Of a DNA stretch of 22,274 nt, positions 14,384 through 21,122 are shown in pieces. The first letter of the stretch is position 1; each line of letters starts with the position of its first letter. Where the stretch lies: positions 1 through 22,274 of the forward strand of contig DCHU01000017.1 of NCBI GenBank assembly GCA_002314915.1, written 5' to 3'. The position numbers were made by a program, and so were the translations under genes. This stretch comes from Caryophanales bacterium UBA1744. Its GTDB lineage: Bacteria > Bacillota_I > Bacilli_A > RFN20 > CAG-826. Under the pieces are notes generated by a model that worked only from the letters and a program-made list of their open reading frames with translations, was not told the DNA's origin and did no database searches.

Positions 14384-15418
14384 ATGAATTCCATTCGCTC
14401 AATCTTATCATCATTAAAGAAAGCTGATAACGACTTCAATCTCATCAACGAGAAAGACAAAGTCGTTCTTTATCTTGATGGCACAAAGGCATCCCTTGCT
14501 TTAGCAAAAGCTTTGGAAGTATACCCTTATTACTCCAAAAAGAAATTTAAGGTTGTTTTAACTGCGATTGATTACGGTTTTAACAAAGAAAGCGTGAATA
14601 CGCTTCAAAGTGTATTCAATAACATCTCAATTATCGATGGAACCGATGTTGTAATGATGATGAACGCAAAAGGAAAAGATGGTTCTACTTCAGCATTCCT
14701 AAAGTTAGAAAGAAAGCTGTTGGCGATGTTCGCAAGAGAGAATAGAGCTAAGAAGATTGCTTTAGCTGCAACCCATGAGGATTCTTTAGAACACCTTTAT
14801 AAGAGCGTGGTTACTGAGGGAAAAATCAATGCCTTAAGACCAAAATCTAAAGTATTTGGGTCTAACGTTTCTTTTATTAGACCTTTTATCCACTGCTACG
14901 ATTCGAATATCGATAGGTTTGTAAACGAACTAGAAGTCGAGTTGCCTTCCATCAATAATCCTTGGGTAAAGGGCCGCTCTGAGGATTTCGTAAAACTTAC
15001 AGAGTTGATTTATGAGAACAGGAAAGATGCGAAAGACAACATCAGAAAGGCGTTGAGCGATGATAAACCAATCCTTTACGCAGAATCTATAGAATGGAAT
15101 ATTAATGGAGTTATCATTAAAAAAGATCCGTTATCTACAGTTGAATATGTAAGGTATAACTTATTTAAAAATAAAGATATTATCGGATATATTTCTTACC
15201 TAATGATAGACCACCATTTATCAAAAATAGAATTCTCTAAACTCGATGATGACATCTTGTTACCTTGCTTAGATAAGATAATTGATGAATTACTTGAGAT
15301 TACAGGCAAAGTGACAATCTTCTTCTCGAGGCCTAGAAACACGCTTGTATCTCATCTTGGACTCAAGAAGCTCAATATCAGAGGTAAGACCAAGTTCGCA
15401 GCAAAACTTAGTAAGTAA
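14384..15418 (+). CDS. TtcA-like PP-loop protein lacking catalytic and Fe-S residues, with an extra C-terminal domain
   Basis: 344 residues from ATG 14384 (a TTG at 14378 is an alternative). The first 200 residues align by eye with the tRNA 2-thiocytidine synthase TtcA: DFNLINEKDKVVLYLDG matches DFNMIEEGDKVMVCLSG, and KKIALAATHEDSLEHL and NALRPK match the later TtcA core. The ATP-binding SGGKDS reads DGTKAS (32-37). Both CxxC pairs that hold the TtcA cluster are gone: the first falls at T102/F105, the second at S189/N192. H131 and D133 remain. About 120 further residues (225-344) have no counterpart in TtcA; their helix-strand pattern, ending in NTLVSHLGLKKL, is faintly GNAT-like, but I do not assign it. 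The frame is intact, so it is a diverged protein and not a decayed gene. The original thiolation reaction is unlikely; function unknown. Confidence 0.6.
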   Translation: MNSIRSILSSLKKADNDFNLINEKDKVVLYLDGTKASLALAKALEVYPYYSKKKFKVVLTAIDYGFNKESVNTLQSVFNNISIIDGTDVVMMMNAKGKDGSTSAFLKLERKLLAMFARENRAKKIALAATHEDSLEHLYKSVVTEGKINALRPKSKVFGSNVSFIRPFIHCYDSNIDRFVNELEVELPSINNPWVKGRSEDFVKLTELIYENRKDAKDNIRKALSDDKPILYAESIEWNINGVIIKKDPLSTVEYVRYNLFKNKDIIGYISYLMIDHHLSKIEFSKLDDDILLPCLDKIIDELLEITGKVTIFFSRPRNTLVSHLGLKKLNIRGKTKFAAKLSK

Positions 15419-15446
15419 AAGGACCCCCGGGCTGGGTCCTTTTTTG
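15417..15446 (+). terminator. Terminator of the TtcA-like gene
   Basis: AAAAGGACCC (15417-15426) pairs with GGGTCCTTTT (15434-15443) around CCGGGCT, followed by more T. It overlaps the stop codon. Confidence 0.93.
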
Positions 15447-15564
15447 AAGAATAAAGGGGTAGTACAAGCTTGTTAATGACAATAACAGTATTGGGTAAAA
15501 TGGGTAGGTGCAACAAGCCGAAGATAAAAGAACAAGCCCGGTGGGTTGAGGATTTTAGAGGTAT

Positions 15565-15630
15565 CCTCACTAATATATAGAGGAGAAATCGCGATTTTTT
15601 CCCTAAAACTTGCAAAATTCGCAAAAAAAG
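15565..15630 (-). repeat. Degenerate repeat, copy A
   Basis: Read on the minus strand it runs from CTTTTTTTGCG through a dyad containing AAATCGCGATTT to CTATATATTAGTGAGG. It aligns with copy B at roughly 70 percent by eye, with small gaps. Both copies keep a T run, a central dyad of different sequence, and the CTAT-TATTAGTG end. Confidence 0.5.
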
Positions 15631-15670
15631 TTTCAATAGCGCGCCCCGTGGCGGCGTGCAGCACACCAGG

Positions 15671-15698
15671 TTGAGCTTTTGGCGTAACGTGATATACT
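15671..15698 (+). promoter_or_regulatory. Orphan promoter
   Basis: TTGAGC (15671-15676) and TATACT (15693-15698) are 16 bases apart, and the -10 is extended (TG at 15690-15691). It is one of the best promoter matches in the window, yet no gene follows: a terminator comes within 20 bases of the likely start. Confidence 0.55.
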
Positions 15699-15703
15699 AT
15701 AGG

Positions 15704-15743
15704 TGCTTTTTTTTCGAAGACCCATCACTGGGCCTTCTTTTTT
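15704..15743 (+). ncRNA. Candidate short RNA of about 40 bases
   Basis: From the orphan promoter the predicted transcript starts near 15704, runs through eight T and ends at the hairpin GAAG-A-CCCA / TGGG-C-CTTC with six T. It would be complementary to the region just downstream of the minus-strand peptide ORF (stop at 15756), and so could pair with that mRNA's 3' end. Existence of the RNA is inference from promoter and terminator alone. Confidence 0.3.
15716..15743 (+). terminator. Terminator directly behind the orphan promoter
   Basis: GAAGACCCA (15716-15724) and TGGGCCTTC (15729-15737) pair with one A-C mismatch around TCAC, followed by TTTTTT. On the minus strand the mismatch becomes a G-U pair, but there is no T run on that side. 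Confidence 0.65.
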
Positions 15744-15755
15744 ATAGTCCTGGGA

Positions 15756-15821
15756 CTACTTCCGCACCCTAGCTAGTATCGCGATAACCAGGACGATCGC
15801 GATCGCGAACGTGAGGTACAT
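15756..15821 (-). CDS. Tiny hydrophobic peptide, possible type I toxin-like membrane peptide
   Basis: A 21-codon frame from ATG 15821 to TAG 15756. Residues 3-17 (L, T, F, A, I, A, I, V, L, V, I, A, I, L, A) form one membrane span and the end is R-V-R-K. A purine-rich AGGAAGG site lies five bases before the ATG. One membrane helix with a short basic tail is the layout of many type I toxins and small membrane peptides, which are too short for normal gene calling. A hairpin (15745-15758) overlaps the stop and a promoter-terminator unit on the opposite strand lies just beyond, resembling txpA/RatA-type pairs where an RNA overlaps the toxin mRNA's 3' end. No clear promoter for the ORF was found. 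Chance is possible at this length. Confidence 0.35.
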   Translation of the reverse strand: MYLTFAIAIVLVIAILARVRK

Positions 15822-15841
15822 CGGCCCTTCCTAGCCTTGGC

Positions 15842-15909
15842 CCTCCACTAATAAATAGAAGGGGAAATGAGTTTATTTCCTCAAAATTTATACAGAGTAC
15901 GAAAAAAAG
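15842..15909 (-). repeat. Degenerate repeat, copy B, including the peptide ORF's upstream region
   Basis: Read on the minus strand it begins in the T run of the rbfA terminator, passes a dyad GGAAAT/ATTTCC and ends in CTATTTATTAGTGGAGG, 21 bases before the small peptide ATG. Related to copy A about 280 bases away. Confidence 0.5.
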
Positions 15910-15932
15910 AGCCAGATTTTACTCTGACTCTT
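15902..15932 (-). terminator. rbfA terminator (end of nusA-infB operon)
   Basis: On the minus strand AAGAGTCAGA (15932-15923) pairs with TCTGGCTCTT (15916-15907, one U-G pair) around GTAAAA, then a run of seven T. It lies four bases after the rbfA stop. Confidence 0.93.
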
Positions 15933-15936
15933 GTTT

Positions 15937-16317
15937 TTACATTCCTTTTTTGGCGTTTTCGATGTCTTCTGCTTCTTTTGCGAGGAGTCTATCGATGTTG
16001 TCGCCTTTATCGAACTGATCATCATAGATGAACTTGATGTCAGGACACTTGTAGATGTCTAATCTCTTGGCGAGCAAGCTTCTGACCGCTCCTTTGCAAC
16101 GAAGTAATTCTTCGAATGCCTGTTTTGGATATTTGTTGCCGAAGAATGATACGTATACGGTACAAAGCTGATAGTCATTTGAGACCACAACTTCGTTGAC
16201 CATAGGGACACCGACTTTTGGATTCTTCAGCTCCATCATGAGGACGGTTCTGATGTTCTTGTCGATGAGAGCCTTGATTCTCTCCTTCTGGTTGTTGTTT
16301 CTTTTGGTCTTTGGCAT
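15937..16317 (-). CDS. rbfA: Ribosome-binding factor A
   Basis: 126 residues from ATG 16317. The KH-like RbfA pattern is present: an N-terminal basic helix (KERIKALIDKNIRTVLMMEL), K-N-P-K-V-G (34-39, usually KDPRVG), VVVSNDYQLCTVYVSFFG (about 46-63), and a C-terminal YKCPDIKFIYDDQFDKGDNIDRLL that matches the usual PxLxFxxDxSxxxGxxIxxLL end. RbfA binds the immature 30S subunit and assists 16S rRNA 5'-end processing. The ATG is one base after the infB stop (TAA-G-ATG). A TTG at 16332 inside infB is a possible but less likely start. Last gene of the operon, followed by a strong terminator. Confidence 0.92.
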   Translation of the reverse strand: MPKTKRNNNQKERIKALIDKNIRTVLMMELKNPKVGVPMVNEVVVSNDYQLCTVYVSFFGNKYPKQAFEELLRCKGAVRSLLAKRLDIYKCPDIKFIYDDQFDKGDNIDRLLAKEAEDIENAKKGM

Positions 16318-16318
16318 C

Positions 16319-18187
16319 TTATTCTTTCTCAATCATCTCGTAGCCTTCGATGATGTCGCCTTCCTTAAGATCGTTATAGCCTGCGACTGTGACACCGCAC
16401 TCATAACCCTGCTTGACCTCTTTTGCAGCGTCTTTGAATCTCTGGAGTGAGCCTAACTCACCTTCATAGATGACGACGCCGTCTCTTAATAAGCGGATCT
16501 TTGAACCTGCCTTGATGACGCCAGAAGTGACGTATGAACCAGCGACTGTGCCGATTTTAGAAATCTTATATAGATGTCTAACTTCGACCTGGCCTGTGAT
16601 GGATTCAACCATCTCAGCCTGATACATACCCTTGATAGCGGCTGTCATTTCGTCGATTAATTCGTAAATGATACGGTGTAAACGGATTTCAACGCCTTCT
16701 TCTGCAGCTTTTGCTCTAACGCGTGCATCTGGACGGACATTGAAGCCGTAGATGATTGCGTTTGATGCGGATGCGAGAAGAACGTCTGAATCTGAGATAG
16801 CGCCTGCGTTTGCGGCGATGACCTTGATTCTGACCTGGTCATTGGACATCTTTTCAAGCGATGCCTTAAGTGCTTCTGCAGATCCGTCTGTATCAGCTTT
16901 TACAACGACGTTGATGTCTTTGATTTTGCCTGCGTTGACGAGGTTATTTAAATCTGCGAGCGACATAGCGCTGGTGCCCGCTCTCTCCTTCTGGAGTTTT
17001 TCGAGTGCACGAGCCTCTGCGATTGCTTTTGCTTCCTTCTCGGTTGGGAATGCCATGAATCTATCGCCTGCAGATGGAACTGCTGATAAACCGATGACTG
17101 CAACTGGAACTGAAGGTCCGGCTGACTTAACGACCATACCGTGGTCATTTGTCATACGTCTGACCTTACCATAGATTTCGCCGACAACGACGTAGTCTGC
17201 ATTGGTAAGTGTGCCGTTCTGAACGAGCAATGTAGCTTTTGGTCCTTCGCCCTTGTCTAAGTTAGCTTCAAGGACGGTACCGATAGCGTATCTGTTTGGA
17301 TTTGCCTTTAATTCAGCCATCTCAGCCTTAAGGCTGATAGCTTCGAGTAAATCGTTGATTCCTTCGCCGGTTTTGGCTGAGCAAGGAACCATCATGACGT
17401 CGCCGCCATACTCTTCTGAGATGACGTTGTGTGCCATGAGCATTTCCATAGCGCGTCTTGGATTTGCTCCAGGAGCGTCGATTTTGTTGATTGCGACGAT
17501 GATTTCGCAGTTTGCTGCTTTAGCGTGGTCGATAGCTTCGATCGTCTGTGGCATGACACCGTCGTCAGCTGCTACAACAAGTACGCAGATATCGGTGACT
17601 GATGCGCCACGAGCTCTCATTGCGGTGAAAGCTGCGTGTCCAGGAGTATCGATGATTGTGATCTTCTTGCCCTGGTATTCTTTCTGGTAAGCACCGATTG
17701 CCTGTGAGATACCGCCTGCTTCGTGTGCTGCGACATTTGAGTTTCTGATTGCGTCGATGATGGATGTTTTTCCGTGGTCGACGTGACCCATGACTGTGAC
17801 GACTGGAGGTCTCTCTTCGAGAAGCGACTCATCATCCTCAATCTCAAGGTCTTCGAAGTGTTCTGCATCGACGATTTTCTCTTTCTTGAAGTCATATCCG
17901 AATTCAAGGCATAATTCGCCGATCATTTCATCTTCAAGCATCTGGTTGATGGTGACCATCTTACCCTGCATGAAGAAGTATTTGATAATCTGTGGAACCG
18001 GTACGTTGATGGCAGTTGATAATTCGCCTACGGTTAATGGCTTTGAGTAAACGAATACTCCGCCGTTGACCTTAGCGCTTCTGTCATCTTTCTTGGTGTT
18101 GTTAGGGCGTGACTCGAAGTTCGATGTTCTGCCTTTGTTCTTGTCATTCTTTTTGGAATGGAAATTGCCTTTGTTGTTCTGTCCCAT
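16319..18187 (-). CDS. infB: Translation initiation factor IF-2
   Basis: 622 residues, a short form (Bacillus IF-2 is over 700), because the N-terminal low-complexity region is only about 45 residues (N, K, S rich) before the IF2-N subdomain (LTVGELSTAINVPVPQIIKY, 51-70). G-domain motifs: GHVDHGKT (134-141), AGGISQAIGAY, DTPGH (180-184), NKID (234-237) and SAKTGEGI. The C-terminal domains that bind initiator tRNA are complete to residue 622. It brings fMet-tRNA to the 30S subunit and promotes subunit joining. An AAAGGAG site at the end of ylxQ precedes the ATG, two bases after that stop. Confidence 0.97.
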   Translation of the reverse strand: MGQNNKGNFHSKKNDKNKGRTSNFESRPNNTKKDDRSAKVNGGVFVYSKPLTVGELSTAINVPVPQIIKYFFMQGKMVTINQMLEDEMIGELCLEFGYDFKKEKIVDAEHFEDLEIEDDESLLEERPPVVTVMGHVDHGKTSIIDAIRNSNVAAHEAGGISQAIGAYQKEYQGKKITIIDTPGHAAFTAMRARGASVTDICVLVVAADDGVMPQTIEAIDHAKAANCEIIVAINKIDAPGANPRRAMEMLMAHNVISEEYGGDVMMVPCSAKTGEGINDLLEAISLKAEMAELKANPNRYAIGTVLEANLDKGEGPKATLLVQNGTLTNADYVVVGEIYGKVRRMTNDHGMVVKSAGPSVPVAVIGLSAVPSAGDRFMAFPTEKEAKAIAEARALEKLQKERAGTSAMSLADLNNLVNAGKIKDINVVVKADTDGSAEALKASLEKMSNDQVRIKVIAANAGAISDSDVLLASASNAIIYGFNVRPDARVRAKAAEEGVEIRLHRIIYELIDEMTAAIKGMYQAEMVESITGQVEVRHLYKISKIGTVAGSYVTSGVIKAGSKIRLLRDGVVIYEGELGSLQRFKDAAKEVKQGYECGVTVAGYNDLKEGDIIEGYEMIEKE

Positions 18188-18189
18188 GG

Positions 18190-18477
18190 TTATTCTCCTT
18201 TCCTGAGGTACGCCTTGGCGGCCTTTGAGTCGTAGATGCCAATAAAATTGACTTCATTGCGGCCCACAGCGCTGCCGAGTTCCTCTTTGGTAAATTCTAT
18301 TTTGAAGGGAATGGCGTGTTCGCTTAACCTTCTTGTAAATGCGGCTGCAGTGTTGCTCATTGCATCATATGCAACGATTACTAAGTTAGCCTTCAAGAGG
18401 GTCTTGTCGAGCTCATCGCCTATGCGCGCTTTGTTGGCGCGGAAGAGAATCCCGAGAAATCCTAATTTAGCGTTCAT
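18190..18477 (-). CDS. ylxQ: YlxQ, L7Ae-family ribosomal/K-turn protein
   Basis: 95 residues with the L7Ae/L30e fold pattern: KLGFLGILFRANKARIGDE (the strand-helix start, usually LLGLARRAGKLVSGE), a central LVIVAYDAMSNTAA strand-loop-helix, and EELGSAVGRNEVNFIGIYD (usually xELGxAxGKxxxxVxAIxD). The family binds K-turn RNAs; in Bacillota this copy is the YlxQ protein encoded between ylxR and infB. The ATG lies inside the end of ylxR (11-base overlap), preceded by an AGGAG site. Confidence 0.9.
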   Translation of the reverse strand: MNAKLGFLGILFRANKARIGDELDKTLLKANLVIVAYDAMSNTAAAFTRRLSEHAIPFKIEFTKEELGSAVGRNEVNFIGIYDSKAAKAYLRKGE

Positions 18478-18709
18478 AGTTAAGTAAGGACTCCTTCTCT
18501 TCTACTGTGAGGCTCCTTCTGAGCAAGCGGTCAAACACTTTGCGTTTGATTGCCGTCTCAATTGAGCCTTTCTTTATGTAATAGCCTCTACCTTCATAAG
18601 AGAGGGCAGGAAGAATAATCTTCCCGTCCTTTTTCGTGAATCTCGTGAGTTCTTCAACCGGGAGAGACTCACGGCTCACAAGGTCTAATCTCTTATTCTG
18701 GATTTGCAT
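18467..18709 (-). CDS. ylxR: YlxR family protein (RNase P modulator RnpM)
   Basis: 80 residues from ATG 18709, one base after the nusA stop (TAA-T-ATG). A longer frame starting further upstream lies inside nusA and is disfavoured. YlxR proteins usually begin with an R-x-C-V-x-x-R/G-x segment and carry GRGAYV; here these read R-L-D-L-V-S-R-E, without cysteine, and GRGYYI (near 41-46). The following KRKVFDRLLRRSL helix is the usual C-terminal element. In Bacillus YlxR (RnpM) binds the RNase P RNA and modulates its activity. Its place between nusA and ylxQ is standard. Confidence 0.85.
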   Translation of the reverse strand: MQIQNKRLDLVSRESLPVEELTRFTKKDGKIILPALSYEGRGYYIKKGSIETAIKRKVFDRLLRRSLTVEEKESLLNYER

Positions 18710-18710
18710 A

Positions 18711-20486
18711 TTAATAGTTGTCTTCGTCGTAATCGTCGTAGAGCTCTGGATCGATGTACTCGTCATCCTCGTACATTGCCTCTTCTTCTCTCTCGATTTC
18801 CGCTAATTCTTCCTCTGAGTAGATTGGCATTGCTTCTGGAGCGACCTTTACCTCAGTTGGCTTAACTGGCTCGACTTCCTCATCAGTAATCTGGTGTGGC
18901 TTCTTCTTCTTGTAGTCTGGCTTAGATGACTTCTTAGCAGCTGGCTTAGATGATAATGAAGCCTCGAGGTCAGCGATTGTCTTTGTTGTCTTGACCTGGA
19001 TTGTTGGTTCGACTGGCTTAACAGGCTCTTCAACAACCGGTGCTGGAGCAGGTGCTTCAACTGGAGCTGGAGCAACTTCAACTGCTGGGATGTCCTCAAC
19101 TGTCTCTTCTTCGACTTCGACTGTCTCGATGATTGGTGTGACTTCCTCAACTGGAGCCTCTTCAGCCTTCTTAGCAGCTTCTTCGAATGACTTAGCAGCG
19201 AATGCAGCACGTGCTTTGACCTTCTTCTCTTCTTCAGCTGTCTTCTTGAGTTCTTCGATTGTTGTGTACTTGATTCCCTCTTCTTCAGCTGTTGAGAGTG
19301 TGATGACGTCGATTGAGTAACCGGTGAGCTTGTTTGCTAATCTTGCGTTAGCGCCCTTCTTACCGATAGCGACTGATAATGCCTCGTCTTTGACGATTGC
19401 TGTTGCGCTTGGTCTCTCGTCTTCTTCATCTGGCTCGTTGATTGCAACGCCTAAGACTGTTGCTGGTCTAAGAGCTTCTGCGATGAATAAGCCTGCGTTC
19501 TCGCTCCATGCGATGACATCGATCTTCTCTTTGTCATTGGAGTTGCCTAACTGGCCGACGATTTTCTGGATACGTGAACCGCCAGGACCGATACATGAAC
19601 CTGTTGCGTCGACGTCTTCAAGTGAGGAGTAAACTGCGACTTTTGATCTGACGCCTGCTTCACGTGCAATGCCCTTAACAAGGACTGTTCCCTCGAAGAT
19701 TTCGTGGATTTCTTCTTCGAAGAGTCTCTTTAAGAAGCCTTCTGATGAACGTGTGATTTCAATCTGTGGGCCCTTCTGTGGCTTGCCGTCTGGAGTGACT
19801 GATTTAACTTCCTGGATGTAGACTTTGACTGTTTCGCCAACGGTGAAGTCTTCGTTGCCGATCATAGCCTTACGTGTTAATTCAACAACGGTTCTTCCGA
19901 TGTTGATGAGAGCGGACTTATCGTCATATTTCTCGACGCGTCCTGTGATGATTTCGCCGATGTGGTCTTTGTAGATCTCATATAATGCTGTTCTTTCAGA
20001 CTCAGCGATTCTCATCTTTAATGTAGCCTTAACTGCATTGATTGTGAGCTTGCCCATCTCGGTTAATGGAGCGTACATTGCATACTTCTCTCCATACTTG
20101 AGGTGTGACTTTTCTTCTTTAACTTTCTCGATGAGGAAGAGGTAGTCATTCTTCTTTGACTGTGGAACCTTCTTGCTCTTCTTGATGTCGTCATATTCCT
20201 CTTTGAGGTGCTCTAATGAAGCTTCATAGTCTTCCTTAGCGTCCTCTAAAGAGATTTCGAGGTAGTCATCCTCGACTTCTTCAACGACGTTCTTGAACTG
20301 GCAAACTGTGATAGCGCCGTTCTCTTCATCGATTGTGGCGAGGACTTCTGCATCGTCTCCTCCGCCAAGATACTTGATGTAAGCTTTTTCTAAAGCTTCC
20401 TTAAGGGCGGATACAACTTCACTTGGATCGATACCCTTTGTTTCTGCGATAGCGTTTACCGCATTTCTGAATTCTAATGCATCCAT
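18711..20486 (-). CDS. nusA: Transcription termination/antitermination factor NusA, with insertion and long acidic tail
   Basis: 591 residues against about 370 in Bacillus. Domain order: RNA polymerase-binding NTD (1 to about 170), S1 (about 176-230), KH1 with GPGG (300-303) and KH2 with AIGKKGANARLANKL (373-387). Two additions stand out. Within the NTD, about residues 85-135 form a Lys/Glu-rich, helix-prone segment longer than the matching loop in Bacillus. After KH2, residues 400-591 are low complexity: a K/E-rich helix, a Pro-Ala-Val-Glu stretch (445-495), a Lys-rich patch (513-530) and an acidic end (557-591) rich in D, E and Y. Long acidic NusA tails are known in Mollicutes. NusA controls pausing, termination and antitermination of RNA polymerase. 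An AAGGA site precedes the ATG. Confidence 0.95.
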   Translation of the reverse strand: MDALEFRNAVNAIAETKGIDPSEVVSALKEALEKAYIKYLGGGDDAEVLATIDEENGAITVCQFKNVVEEVEDDYLEISLEDAKEDYEASLEHLKEEYDDIKKSKKVPQSKKNDYLFLIEKVKEEKSHLKYGEKYAMYAPLTEMGKLTINAVKATLKMRIAESERTALYEIYKDHIGEIITGRVEKYDDKSALINIGRTVVELTRKAMIGNEDFTVGETVKVYIQEVKSVTPDGKPQKGPQIEITRSSEGFLKRLFEEEIHEIFEGTVLVKGIAREAGVRSKVAVYSSLEDVDATGSCIGPGGSRIQKIVGQLGNSNDKEKIDVIAWSENAGLFIAEALRPATVLGVAINEPDEEDERPSATAIVKDEALSVAIGKKGANARLANKLTGYSIDVITLSTAEEEGIKYTTIEELKKTAEEEKKVKARAAFAAKSFEEAAKKAEEAPVEEVTPIIETVEVEEETVEDIPAVEVAPAPVEAPAPAPVVEEPVKPVEPTIQVKTTKTIADLEASLSSKPAAKKSSKPDYKKKKPHQITDEEVEPVKPTEVKVAPEAMPIYSEEELAEIEREEEAMYEDDEYIDPELYDDYDEDNY

Positions 20487-20503
20487 ACTTTTTATCCTTT
20501 TCC

Positions 20504-20965
20504 TTAGAATTTGATGGCTAATCTTGCTTTATCGATGTCCTTTAATGGGAGATCGATGTTTTTCTTTCTCGTCTTCTCTCTTACTTCGAGGGTAAGAATC
20601 TCATCAGTTACGTTTACGATGTCGCCTTCGAGAATGTTGGCGCCTTTGTAAGGGTGGCTAAGGTGCAAGTTAACATAGCTACCGACGTAAGAATTTAGCC
20701 TCTCAAGTTTGATTGGCTTCTCTGCACCGAGGGACGAGATATCCAAGGTGTAGGGATCTTTGATGGGGTCATTCGCATCGAGTATCGGATTGATGATGTC
20801 ACCGACGTGGATGATGTCATCAAGGCTGATTGGGTCAACGCGATCAACTGTGATTCTTAAAGTGAGACCTGACTTATCGCGTGATAAGGTGCATTCGTAT
20901 ATCTCGAAGCCCTCATTTGCGAGAGGTTCACTCAAGAGTTCTTGAACTGTCTTCAATTCGTTCAT
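20504..20965 (-). CDS. rimP: Ribosome maturation factor RimP
   Basis: 153 residues from ATG 20965, chosen because GGAGGG lies five to ten bases before it; an upstream frame start at 21010 lies inside the leader terminator hairpin. The RimP pattern is present: LANEGFEIYECTLSRDKSGLTLRITVDR near 16-43 (usually G-x-E-L-x-x-V-E then L-R-V-x-I-D), ISLDDI, then PYTLDISSLGAEKPI (usually P-Y-x-L-E-V-S-S-P-G-x-x-R-P-L), followed by the C-terminal SH3-like half. RimP assists 30S subunit assembly. First gene of the rimP-nusA-ylxR-ylxQ-infB-rbfA operon, 17 bases before nusA. Confidence 0.95.
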   Translation of the reverse strand: MNELKTVQELLSEPLANEGFEIYECTLSRDKSGLTLRITVDRVDPISLDDIIHVGDIINPILDANDPIKDPYTLDISSLGAEKPIKLERLNSYVGSYVNLHLSHPYKGANILEGDIVNVTDEILTLEVREKTRKKNIDLPLKDIDKARLAIKF

Positions 20966-20975
20966 TCTTCCCTCC

Positions 20976-21054
20976 AAAAATAAAGAGTGGCCCTGTTCGG
21001 GACCACTCAATAAGTTAATTTGAGTGTTACGGAGCCACTATTGGGATCTTCCGC
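20976..21054 (-). promoter_or_regulatory. rimP-nusA operon leader: terminator/antiterminator attenuator
   Basis: Minus strand. Terminator: GAGTGGTCCC (21008-20999) pairs with GGGCCACTC (20993-20985, one bulged T) around GAACA, followed by TTTATTTTT, just before the rimP ribosome binding site. Antiterminator: CACTCAA (21026-21020) pairs perfectly with TTGAGTG (21010-21004) and so takes the terminator's 5' arm. A third segment, AGTGGCTCC (21039-21031), resembles that arm and can pair with the same GGGCCACT; its AGTG can also pair with CACT at 21026-21023. These alternatives are typical of transcription attenuation. The ligand or factor is unknown; NusA itself is a reasonable candidate. Confidence 0.65.
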
Positions 21055-21060
21055 AGCGAT

Positions 21061-21090
21061 ATTCTATCAATAGAATGATTTAATTAACAA
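21061..21090 (-). promoter_or_regulatory. rimP-nusA operon promoter with inverted repeat
   Basis: On the minus strand TTGTTA (21090-21085) and TAGAAT (21066-21061) are 18 bases apart, giving a leader of about 90 bases. ATTCTAT-CA-ATAGAAT (21061-21076) is an inverted repeat with 7-bp arms that covers the -10. Confidence 0.5.
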
Positions 21091-21122
21091 CTACTTTTTG
21101 CACTTTTTTATAAATAAACCCA

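Larger units (their letters stand above)
15447..15901. other. Gene-poor region with repeat pair, small RNA-like unit and peptide ORF
   Basis: About 455 bases carry no conserved gene. Seen inside are a perfect hairpin TGAGGAT/ATCCTCA (15547-15569), the degenerate repeat copies at 15565-15630 and 15842-15909, a GC-rich imperfect dyad near 15638-15662, a promoter directly followed by a terminator (15671-15743), a hairpin TAGTCC-TG-GGACTA (15745-15758), and a 21-residue hydrophobic ORF on the minus strand (15756-15821). No SRP RNA, tmRNA or tRNA signature was found. Confidence 0.6.

Noticed and set aside
13842..14387. 181-residue plus-strand frame opposite truB
   Set aside because: Lies fully antisense to truB, whose motifs are intact.
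15473..15664. 63-residue frame on the minus strand in the same region
   Set aside because: No ribosome binding site, no recognisable motif, overlaps repeat copy A and another frame.
15352..15666. 104-residue hydrophobic reading frame on the minus strand
   Set aside because: It starts with GTG without a ribosome binding site, runs antisense through the TtcA-like gene's end and its terminator, and overlaps the repeat; no family resemblance.
15447..15901. SRP RNA, tmRNA, 6S RNA or tRNA in the gene-poor region
   Set aside because: No GGAAG-type SRP core, no T-loop plus CCA end, no long 6S-like bubble could be found.
18848..19210. 120-residue Ser/Gln/Arg-rich frame inside nusA on the same strand
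   Set aside because: A frame-shadow of the low-complexity NusA tail; nusA itself is continuous and conserved.
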